A stretch of 10,523 nucleotides of DNA from contig JBBSGC010000067.1 of the NCBI GenBank assembly GCA_038254525.1, positions 1 to 10,523 of the forward strand, read 5' to 3'. The translations under genes and the position numbers were made by a program. Below, one piece after another: positions 1 through 5,643 of the stretch (its first letter is position 1; every line of letters begins with the position of its first letter). This DNA is from JBBSGC01 sp038254525. Lineage in GTDB: Bacteria > Actinomycetota > Actinomycetes > Propionibacteriales > Nocardioidaceae. The notes under the pieces are model-generated. The model ran no database searches and had not been told where the DNA came from. It saw nothing but the letters and a program-made list of their open reading frames with translations.

Positions 1-1268
1 CGGCGACCGGTAACACGGCTGCGCTTCGTGCAGGTGGTGATCGAGTTGTCGAGCGACTGCATGACCAGTGCGATCACCGTCCGCTCCGACCAGTGCCGCA
101 TGTCGTAGAGACCGCGCAGCTGCCTGCGCTGGGCCCACATCTCGCGCAGCCAGGTGCGCCACCGCGGGGTCACCCCACCACCATCGGTGAGCACGGTCTG
201 CAGGAGCGCCATCAGGTTGGAGCCCTTGCCGTAGCGGACCGGTTCGACGTGGGTGACGTCGTCGGGGTGGAACGAGGACGTGATCGCGACGCCCCGGGTG
301 AAGTCGGTCGTCGAGGAGGGAGGCGCTATGGCACCGAGGATCGACTCGGAGTTCGTGCGGGTCAACAGCCCCAGCCGCGGTGAGATCCGCGGCAGGTGGC
401 CCTCGTCGCGCAGCCGGTGCAGCAGCCGCTGTGTGCCGAGCGCGCCGGCCGCGAACACGACCTGCTCCGCGGTCAACGTGCGCGCCCCTGCCCGGCGGCG
501 AGCCGACCACGGCCCGGTCGGGCGGGTGCCGACCGCGTAGCCGCCACCGGGCATCGGCCGGACGGTCGTCACGGTGGTCAGCGGATGCACCTGCGCTCCC
601 GCCCGCTCGGCGAGATGGAGGTAGTTCTTGACCAACGTGTTCTTGGCGTTGTGCCGGCAGCCGGTCATGCAGGCGCCGCAGTCGATGCACCCGGTCCGCG
701 CAGGACCGGCGCCGCCGAAGTACGGGTCGGCCGCCGGCTCCCCAGGCGTACCGAAGAAGACGCCGACCGGTGCCGAGTGGAAGCTCTCGCCAACACCCAT
801 CGACCCGGCCACCTGCCTCAGCACCTCGTCGCTCGGCGACATCCTCGGGTAGGTCGCGACGCCGAGCATGCGCTTGGCCTGGTCATAGCAGGGAGCCAGC
901 TCCGCACGCCAGTCGGTGATGTCGCGCCACTGCGGGTCGTTGTAGAAACCGTCCAGCGGCTCGTAGAGCGTGTTGGCGTAGACCAGCGACCCGCCGCCGA
1001 CCCCGGCGCCGGACAGGATCAGCACGTCGCGCAGCACGTCGATCCGCTGGATGCCGTAGCAGCCCAGCAGCGGGGCGAACAGGAACCTCCGGGCGTCGAA
1101 CGACGTCGTCGGGAAGTCCCCGTCGGCGAAGCGGGCACCGGCCTCGAGCACGCCGACGCGGTAGCCCTTCTCGGTCAGCCGCAGGGCCGAGACGCTGCCG
1201 CCGAAGCCGGAGCCGATGACCAGCACGTCGTAGTCGTAGACGGGTCGCCGGGCGGTGCGCCCGGTCAT
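1..1268 (-). CDS. GMC family FAD oxidoreductase, cholesterol-oxidase (ChoD)-like, 3' end outside window
   Basis: Flavin-dependent alcohol/sterol oxidoreductase of the glucose-methanol-choline family. I translated it from the ATG at 1268; 422 codons are visible and the frame is still open at base 1. Family members are usually about 530-570 aa, so roughly the last quarter, including the catalytic His region, is missing. The N-terminus has the Rossmann FAD motif GSGFGG (residues 19-24) and the ribose-binding LEAG (Glu42). A LSGAGVGGGS loop typical of the family follows. Residues 194-204 hold a C-x2-C-x2-C-x3-C cluster followed by RHNAKNTL, a block I recall from ChoD-like proteins. The start overlaps the dehydrogenase stop as ATGA, so the two are probably translationally coupled. 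The upstream GGGCAGG is only a weak ribosome site. No signal peptide is seen, which suggests a cytoplasmic enzyme. The substrate is unknown: ChoD-like annotation does not prove sterol oxidation. Confidence 0.88.
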   Translation of the reverse strand, partial: MTGRTARRPVYDYDVLVIGSGFGGSVSALRLTEKGYRVGVLEAGARFADGDFPTTSFDARRFLFAPLLGCYGIQRIDVLRDVLILSGAGVGGGSLVYANTLYEPLDGFYNDPQWRDITDWRAELAPCYDQAKRMLGVATYPRMSPSDEVLRQVAGSMGVGESFHSAPVGVFFGTPGEPAADPYFGGAGPARTGCIDCGACMTGCRHNAKNTLVKNYLHLAERAGAQVHPLTTVTTVRPMPGGGYAVGTRPTGPWSARRRAGARTLTAEQVVFAAGALGTQRLLHRLRDEGHLPRISPRLGLLTRTNSESILGAIAPPSSTTDFTRGVAITSSFHPDDVTHVEPVRYGKGSNLMALLQTVLTDGGGVTPRWRTWLREMWAQRRQLRGLYDMRHWSERTVIALVMQSLDNSITTCTKRSRVTGR

Positions 1269-2821
1269 GGCCTGCCCAGCTTCTTCAGGCCCCGCAGCGA
1301 GGCGGTCATGAGCTTCGCGTACGCGCGGTCCGACAGGCCAGGCATCGCAGCGAAGCGCAGCCCGCGCTGGGTGGCCACCGCCTGCGGGTCGGTGAAGCGG
1401 TGGATCCCCTCGGCGCCCTGCCGGCGGCCAAGCCCCGACTGGCCCATCCCGCCCATCGGGCTGTCGATGCTGGCGAAGCTGGCGGCATAGGCCTCGTTGA
1501 TGTTGACGGTGCCGCACCGCACCTGGGCCGCCAGCCGCCGGGCTCGCGGCAGGTCGCGCGAGAAGATGCTCGCGTTGAGCCCGTAGCTGCTGGCGTTGGC
1601 CCGCTCGACGGCCTCCGCCTCGTCGTGGAACCGGTAGATCGACACGACCGGGCCGAACGTCTCGGTGCCATAGCAGGTCATCGCCGGCGTCACACCGCTC
1701 AGCACCGTCGGCTCGAAGAACAGTGGACCGAGGTCGGGACGGGCCCGGCCACCGGCGAGCACCGTCGCGCCCTTGGCGACCGCGTCCTCGACGTGCTCGG
1801 TGACCGTGGCCAGCTGGAGCTGCGAGATCAACGACCCCATGTCGGTGTCGAAGTCCCGGTCACCAGCGACCTTCATGCCCGACACCCGATGTAGGAACCG
1901 CTCGACGAACCGCTCGTAGATCTCGTCGGCGACGTACAGCCGCTCCATCGACACGCACAGCTGGCCGGCCGAGGAGAAGCAGCCGCGCACCGCACCCTCG
2001 GCCGCCCGGGAAAGCGACGCGTCGGCGCAGATGAGCATCGGGTTCTTCCCGCCGAGCTCCAGCGAAGCCCCGACCAACCGGGCGGCGGCCTGGGTCGCGA
2101 CCGTACGCCCGGTCCGCGTCGAGCCGGTGAAGCACACGTAGTCGACGGCACCCACGAGCGCGGTCCCCACGACCGGCCCGGGACCGCAGACCGGCCTCCA
2201 GACGTCATCCGGCAGGCCGGCCTCCCGCAGCAGCTCGACGCCGACCAGCGCGCTCAACGCGGTCTGAGTGTCGGGCCTGTGCACCACGACGTTGCCGGCC
2301 AGCAGCGCCGGCAGGCCGTCGGAGATCCCCATCGTGAACGGGTAGTTCCACGGCGAGATGATGCCGACGACCCCCTTGGGCACCCGGTTGACCAGCACCT
2401 TGGTGAAACCGGGGAAGGCACCGATGCGCCGGTCGGGGCCGAGGTGGCGCGCGGCGGTGAGTCCGTAGTAGCGCGCGGTCATCGCGACGTGGGCGACCTC
2501 CTCGAAGGCGTGCTTACGGGCCTTCCCGCTCTCCTCCTGGATGAGGTCGAGGATGTCACTCTGCCGGTCCAGCACCAGGTCGTGGAAGTCGAGCAGGATG
2601 CGGGCTCGCTCCTCGAGGGCCGTCGTGGCCCAGGACGGCTGGGCGGCGCGCGCCTGGGCGACCACCTCCTCGACCTCGTCAGCTGTCGATACCGGGACCG
2701 CGGCGATGGTCTGGCCGGTGAACGGCGCGAACGTGTCCTGGGTGCGAGCGCTCGAGGAGGGCAGCTGCCCGACCAGCCGCTCGACGACCCGCGGGTCGTC
2801 GTCGAAGGCGGCGACACTCAT
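1265..2821 (-). CDS. Succinate-semialdehyde/aldehyde dehydrogenase, GabD2-like
   Basis: NAD(P)-dependent aldehyde dehydrogenase (518 aa) that oxidises an aldehyde, possibly succinate semialdehyde, to the acid. Landmarks are the SPWNY motif with Asn159, the cofactor loop FTGSTRTGR (231-239), the general base Glu255 in ELGGKN, the nucleophile Cys289 in GQLCVS, and Glu387 in ETFGPV. The length and many blocks match M. tuberculosis GabD2 (also 518 aa, from memory), including DMGSLIS and PMGGMG. The cofactor-contacting Lys of the usual 'LKP' motif is replaced: the sequence here reads HRP, with Arg182. I chose the ATG at 2821 because homology begins there; the open frame continues upstream to 3427, but only antisense-frame to the peptidase. 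There is no clear Shine-Dalgarno, but a TACGCT hexamer lies 6 nt before the ATG. Its stop overlaps the GMC gene start, implying an operon. Family assignment is firm; the succinate-semialdehyde substrate is inferred. Confidence 0.92.
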   Translation of the reverse strand: MSVAAFDDDPRVVERLVGQLPSSSARTQDTFAPFTGQTIAAVPVSTADEVEEVVAQARAAQPSWATTALEERARILLDFHDLVLDRQSDILDLIQEESGKARKHAFEEVAHVAMTARYYGLTAARHLGPDRRIGAFPGFTKVLVNRVPKGVVGIISPWNYPFTMGISDGLPALLAGNVVVHRPDTQTALSALVGVELLREAGLPDDVWRPVCGPGPVVGTALVGAVDYVCFTGSTRTGRTVATQAAARLVGASLELGGKNPMLICADASLSRAAEGAVRGCFSSAGQLCVSMERLYVADEIYERFVERFLHRVSGMKVAGDRDFDTDMGSLISQLQLATVTEHVEDAVAKGATVLAGGRARPDLGPLFFEPTVLSGVTPAMTCYGTETFGPVVSIYRFHDEAEAVERANASSYGLNASIFSRDLPRARRLAAQVRCGTVNINEAYAASFASIDSPMGGMGQSGLGRRQGAEGIHRFTDPQAVATQRGLRFAAMPGLSDRAYAKLMTASLRGLKKLGRP

Positions 2822-2827
2822 CGCCCA

Positions 2828-2833
2828 AGCGTA
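2828..2833 (-). promoter_or_regulatory. Candidate -10 element (TACGCT) of a leaderless promoter for the aldehyde dehydrogenase
   Basis: On the minus strand TACGCT fits the actinobacterial TANNNT pattern and ends 6 nt before the ATG at 2821. That spacing is seen for leaderless transcripts, and no Shine-Dalgarno is visible. There is no recognisable -35, so this is weak. Confidence 0.3.
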
Positions 2834-2848
2834 GTGCGGACATGACCT

Positions 2849-2878
2849 GGGGTGGCCGGGCGTGAACCCGACCACCCC
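2849..2878 (-). terminator. GC-rich hairpin after the M4 peptidase gene, probable terminator
   Basis: An inverted repeat, GGGGTGG (2849-2855) with CCACCCC (2872-2878), is extended by CGGG (2857-2860) with CCCG (2867-2870) across one C/A mismatch. The loop is 6 nt. It begins 14 nt past the peptidase stop codon and lies just before the dehydrogenase gene. No T-run follows on the minus strand, so it is the U-less kind of hairpin often found in high-GC actinobacteria. It may separate the peptidase transcript from the dehydrogenase-oxidoreductase pair. Confidence 0.6.
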
Positions 2879-2892
2879 GCTGCCCTGGAGCC

Positions 2893-4980
2893 TTAGGAGA
2901 CGTTGAGCGCCACGTCGTCGATCTTGAAGTCGGTGGCCAGGCTCGAGTCCTCGTTGCCGAGGAACTTGATGGTCACCGTCTTGCCCACGTAGCTGGACAT
3001 GTTGAGCGACTTCGCCACCCACCCCGACGTCTTGCTGACGTTCGAGTAGGTAGCCAGCGTCGTCGTGACGCCGCCGGAGACCGCCTGCACCTTGAGCGTG
3101 TCGTAGGCGGTCGTACCTGTCTCCTGCGTCGTGATGTTGGTGTAGAAGGCCAACGTCGCTGCGGTCTTGCCGGCCGGGATGGTGACCGTCTGACTGACCT
3201 GCTCGGTGTGCGTGGTGCCGTAGCCCAGCAGCCACGCGTAGTAGGAGCCGCTGTGTGGGCCGCTCCAGTTGCTGATCGAGCCGGTGTCGCCGGTCCAGCT
3301 CGCGGCGCCGGACTCGAACCCGCCGTTGACCACGACGTTGCTGCCGCTCGGCGGCGGGGTGGTGCCGCACGAGGCCGACTGCGCGGGCACCGACACGGCC
3401 GACCAGGCGGTCTGCACCCCGGCGCACTGCGCCGAAGAGGCTCCGTAGAGGTCGGTCGCCGCACGGATCATCGCGTCGCGGGCCGTCTTGTACGTCGTGG
3501 TCGACGTCATGTAGGTGGTCAGCGCCCGGTACCAGATCTTGGCGGCGGCGTCGCGGCCGATACCGGAGAACGTGGTGCCGTTGCAGGACGTGCCGGTGTG
3601 GGTCAGGCCGCCGATCGTCTTGGTGCCCGTGCCCTCGGACAACAGGTAGAACAGGTGGTTGCCGACACCGGAGGAGTAGTGCACGTCGAGGTTGCCGACT
3701 CCGGAGTACCAGCAGTTGGCGCTCGAGCCGTCAGAGCTCGGGTTGTCCATCCGGCGCAGCGAGGTGCCGGTCTTCACGATCTTCTCGCCGATGTAGTAGT
3801 CGCCCGGATCGGACGCGTTGTTGGCGTAGAACTCGACCATGGTCCCGAAGACGTCCGATGTCGACTCGTTGAGCCCACCCGACTCACCGGAGTAGACCAG
3901 ACCGGCGGTGTTGGAGGTGACCCCGTGCGTCATCTCGTGCCCGGCGACGTCCAGCGACACCAGCGGCTTGAGCGACGAGCCGTCGCCGTAGGTCATGCAG
4001 AAACAGCTGTCGTCCCAGAACGCGTTGTCGTAGTTGGTGCTGTAGTGAACCCGACTGTAGGCGCCGACGCCGTTGTTCTTGATCCCGGTCCGCCCGAGGA
4101 CGTTCTTGTAGAAGTCCCAGGTCTCGGCCGCCCCGTAGGCCGCGTCGACAGCCGCCGACTGCGTGGAGGACGTGCTGCCGTTGCCCCAGACGTTGTCGGA
4201 GTCGGTGAACAGCGTCCCGGTGCCCGACGTGCCACCGTTGAGGTTGTAGGTCTTGTGGCCGCCGCGGGTCTGGTCGTAGAGCTGGTAGGTGGAGCCGGAC
4301 AGGGTCGTCTGCAGGCTCACCGTGCCCGAGTAGAGGGAGTGGCCGGTGCCGTCGGCGGTGTAGACGAACGGCTGGGAGCCGAGCACCTTGCCGGTGGCGG
4401 CGTCGGTGTAGACTAGCTCGTCGATCGGGGTGCCGTCGGAGTCGGTGCCGCGGACCCGCGTCTGCCAGGCCAGCGTGGGCTTGGTGTGCACCGCCCAGAT
4501 CGCCCGGGAGCTCCCTGCTGCGCGGCCGCCCTGCGACCGGGCGGCGGTGTGCGCGGCACTGTCGGCCGAACGCTGCGGTGTCAGGGAACCGACGGCGACC
4601 GGGCCGCGGTGCGCCCAGTCGGTGCTCTCGATCGCGCCAGCGGGGCTGGAGTGGACCACCAGGTCGCCCCCGACGACCGGCAGGCCGCGGTACGTCCGGT
4701 TGTAGCGCACGTGCGTGGTGCCGTCCGCGTCGCGGATCACGTCCTTGACCTGCAGGCCCTGGTTGCTCGGCAAGCCGAGCGAGCGGCGGACCGCGTCGGC
4801 GCGGGTCCGCGCCTGCTGCAGCGCCGCGGCGCGCTGCGCCGGGCCGAAGCCCTGGTTGCCGGAGTGCTTACTGGTGAGGGAGACGGTGGGGGTGGCGGCG
4901 GCCGAACCGCTGGCCGGCGTCATGGCTACGCCTACGGCGACCACGGTTCCGGCCACCAGCGCTGCACGGGTGTGCTTCAT
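2893..4980 (-). CDS. Secreted M4 (thermolysin-like) zinc metallopeptidase with C-terminal beta-sandwich domain
   Basis: Extracellular zinc endopeptidase made as a prepro-protein of 695 aa. A signal peptide (about residues 1-29, MKHTR then a hydrophobic Ala/Val run) is followed by an FTP/PepSY-type propeptide (to about 206) and the M4 catalytic domain (about 207-535). The zinc site is HEMTH at 348-352 with third ligand Glu372 in GGLNES, exactly 20 residues after His352 as in thermolysin (146 to 166). The catalytic His is His434 in DVHYSSG. A TTPPPSG linker leads to a domain at 548-695 starting NVVVNGGFES, which looks like a jelly-roll binding module of the kind appended to exported enzymes; I do not assign its ligand. 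I chose the ATG at 4980 over one 16 codons upstream. The chosen start has AAGGGG 10 nt before it and puts the positive signal-peptide N-terminus first. The gene stands alone, with a terminator upstream (5184-5212) and a hairpin downstream. Confidence 0.93.
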   Translation of the reverse strand: MKHTRAALVAGTVVAVGVAMTPASGSAAATPTVSLTSKHSGNQGFGPAQRAAALQQARTRADAVRRSLGLPSNQGLQVKDVIRDADGTTHVRYNRTYRGLPVVGGDLVVHSSPAGAIESTDWAHRGPVAVGSLTPQRSADSAAHTAARSQGGRAAGSSRAIWAVHTKPTLAWQTRVRGTDSDGTPIDELVYTDAATGKVLGSQPFVYTADGTGHSLYSGTVSLQTTLSGSTYQLYDQTRGGHKTYNLNGGTSGTGTLFTDSDNVWGNGSTSSTQSAAVDAAYGAAETWDFYKNVLGRTGIKNNGVGAYSRVHYSTNYDNAFWDDSCFCMTYGDGSSLKPLVSLDVAGHEMTHGVTSNTAGLVYSGESGGLNESTSDVFGTMVEFYANNASDPGDYYIGEKIVKTGTSLRRMDNPSSDGSSANCWYSGVGNLDVHYSSGVGNHLFYLLSEGTGTKTIGGLTHTGTSCNGTTFSGIGRDAAAKIWYRALTTYMTSTTTYKTARDAMIRAATDLYGASSAQCAGVQTAWSAVSVPAQSASCGTTPPPSGSNVVVNGGFESGAASWTGDTGSISNWSGPHSGSYYAWLLGYGTTHTEQVSQTVTIPAGKTAATLAFYTNITTQETGTTAYDTLKVQAVSGGVTTTLATYSNVSKTSGWVAKSLNMSSYVGKTVTIKFLGNEDSSLATDFKIDDVALNVS

Positions 4981-4990
4981 CTCGAGGGTG

Positions 4991-4996
4991 CCCCTT
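4991..4996 (-). promoter_or_regulatory. Ribosome binding site AAGGGG for the M4 peptidase
   Basis: AAGGGG on the minus strand lies 10 nt before the ATG at 4980. It is the only convincing ribosome site near this start and decides against the in-frame ATG at 5028, which would add 16 mostly Pro/Arg residues ahead of the signal peptide. Confidence 0.6.
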
Positions 4997-5008
4997 CTAG
5001 GCTGACGA

Positions 5009-5059
5009 GCCGGCTGTCGGACCGGCATCAGTGCGGCAGTCAGGGATCCCCGTCACTGC
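5009..5059 (-). promoter_or_regulatory. Two small hairpins in the peptidase 5' leader
   Basis: The first is GCCGG/CCGGC (5009-5013 with 5022-5026) with an 8-nt loop. The second, at 5036-5059, pairs GCAGT with ACTGC around an inner GGG-GAT-CCC. Both would lie in the leader RNA if transcription starts near 5090. They match no riboswitch I know, and some pairing is expected by chance at this GC content. Confidence 0.25.
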
Positions 5060-5097
5060 TGAGTTAGTGAGCGTTCACCCCTGGCCGCGGTGCGAAA

Positions 5098-5124
5098 TCT
5101 GTACCTCCCAAAGGGGTTCGTCAA
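5098..5124 (-). promoter_or_regulatory. Candidate promoter of the M4 peptidase gene
   Basis: The minus strand carries TTGACG (5119-5124), a near-consensus -35, and TACAGA (5098-5103), a plausible -10, 15 bp apart (a little short). Transcription would start near 5090, giving a leader of about 110 nt. It sits in the 222-bp gap 4981-5202, the least GC-rich stretch nearby. A direct repeat lies just upstream (5130-5158). Confidence 0.45.
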
Positions 5125-5129
5125 GACTT

Positions 5130-5158
5130 CGCTCGATGTTTATCTTGCGCGCACGATG
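5130..5158 (-). repeat. Direct repeat CATCGWGCG, 20 bp apart, upstream of the peptidase promoter
   Basis: On the minus strand CATCGTGCG (5150-5158) and CATCGAGCG (5130-5138) differ at one base and start 20 bp (about two helical turns) apart. The nearer copy ends 5 bp before the putative -35. The arrangement would suit a dimeric activator, but no regulator family is recognised. Confidence 0.3.
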
Positions 5159-5183
5159 GGTATTGCCGGTCCTTGGACCAGGC

Positions 5184-5212
5184 AAAAAGTGGGTCGCCGG
5201 CCTCAGGCGACC
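5184..5212 (-). terminator. Intrinsic terminator overlapping the stop codon of the cupredoxin lipoprotein
   Basis: On the minus strand a perfect 7-bp stem GGTCGCC (5206-5212) / GGCGACC (5192-5198) with a 7-nt loop is followed, after CAC, by TTTTT (5184-5188). The left arm contains the last two sense codons (GTC GCC) and the loop begins with the TGA stop. This is the only textbook stem plus T-run in the window. Confidence 0.8.
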
Positions 5213-5574
5213 TTGAACGGCGTCCGGATGCCGTCACCGGTCATCCCGGGCTTGCACGCCGCCTCGTAGGTCCCTGCGTCGAGGGTCACGTCGAACTTCT
5301 GGGTGATGCCGGGTCCGACGTTCTCCACCTCACCCATGACCCGGTCGCCGCCGCCATAGACGTACAGCTCGGTCACCGACGCGCCCTTGTTGGTGACCTC
5401 GAACGTGAACGAACCAGCGCTCAGCGAGGTGTCCGACAGCTCGCACGAGGTGTCGGTAGCGGTCACCGTCACCGTGGTCCCGTCGGTGCTGGTGTCGTTG
5501 CTGCAGGCGCTGAACAGGGCGAGCGCCGCAAACACGGTGCTGGTAGCGACGAAGGGGCGCTGGGCAGTACGCAT
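5203..5574 (-). CDS. Lipoprotein consisting of a stand-alone EfeO-type cupredoxin domain
   Basis: Small exported metal-binding protein of 123 aa. A lipoprotein signal (residues 1-23) ends in FSAC, with Cys24 as the lipidated residue. Phe at -3 is less usual than Leu, but the hydrophobic core is clear. After a short Ser/Thr/Asp linker comes one cupredoxin domain. Its blocks VTVTATDTSCE, AGSFTFEVTN, VENVGPGITQKF and AGTYEAACKPGM line up with the N-terminal domain of E. coli EfeO as I remember it. The two conserved cysteines are Cys44 and Cys107. EfeO proper is about 375 aa and carries an M75 domain after this one; here the protein ends with the cupredoxin fold. The likely role is binding iron (or copper) at the outer face of the membrane. 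No EfeU, EfeB or full EfeO lies in the window. An IdeR/DtxR-like box lies 26 bp before the start, suggesting repression by iron-loaded regulator. Confidence 0.85.
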   Translation of the reverse strand: MRTAQRPFVATSTVFAALALFSACSNDTSTDGTTVTVTATDTSCELSDTSLSAGSFTFEVTNKGASVTELYVYGGGDRVMGEVENVGPGITQKFDVTLDAGTYEAACKPGMTGDGIRTPFKVA

Positions 5575-5599
5575 GACGACGTTCCGTTCGTTAGTTTGG

Positions 5600-5618
5600 G
5601 TAGGCTGCCCTAACCTAC
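5600..5618 (-). promoter_or_regulatory. DtxR/IdeR-type iron box
   Basis: The minus-strand 19-mer GTAGGTTAGGGCAGCCTAC matches the IdeR/DtxR consensus TTAGGTTAGGCTAACCTAA at 14 of 19 positions, with a perfect TAGGTTAG half-site and palindromic ends (GTAGG/CCTAC). TAGGTT inside it also fits a TANNNT -10. It lies in the 69-bp gap between guaB3 and the cupredoxin lipoprotein, 26 bp before the lipoprotein ATG. The expected effect is repression when iron is plentiful. Confidence 0.65.
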
Positions 5619-5643
5619 GACACGTTCCCGCCGTCCGGCTACC

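Noticed and set aside
2822..3427. Upstream extension of the aldehyde dehydrogenase reading frame by 202 codons
   Set aside because: The extension is an out-of-frame reading of the M4 peptidase C-terminus, with no dehydrogenase homology, and crosses the hairpin at 2849-2878. The family match starts at the ATG at 2821.
4981..5028. Alternative peptidase start 16 codons upstream (ATG at 5028)
   Set aside because: It would place a Pro/Arg-rich segment ahead of the signal peptide and lacks a ribosome site, whereas the ATG at 4980 has AAGGGG at a proper distance.
5067..5083. GTTCACC resembling a PhoP (PHO box) repeat, and a GTGAGCGTTCAC near-palindrome at 5067-5078
   Set aside because: PHO boxes need at least two 11-bp direct repeats, and the next 11 bp do not match. 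The palindrome is short and imperfect.
5165..5183. Second hairpin GCCGGTCC/GGACCAGGC next to the A/T run
   Set aside because: For minus-strand transcription the T-run lies before, not after, this hairpin, and no + strand gene precedes it. It may help the terminator at 5184-5212 but is not a separate one.
2849..5643. Mobile element bringing in the protease and lipoprotein
   Set aside because: I saw no transposase, integrase, tRNA, terminal inverted repeats or target duplications at either edge, so insertion is only inferred from gene order.
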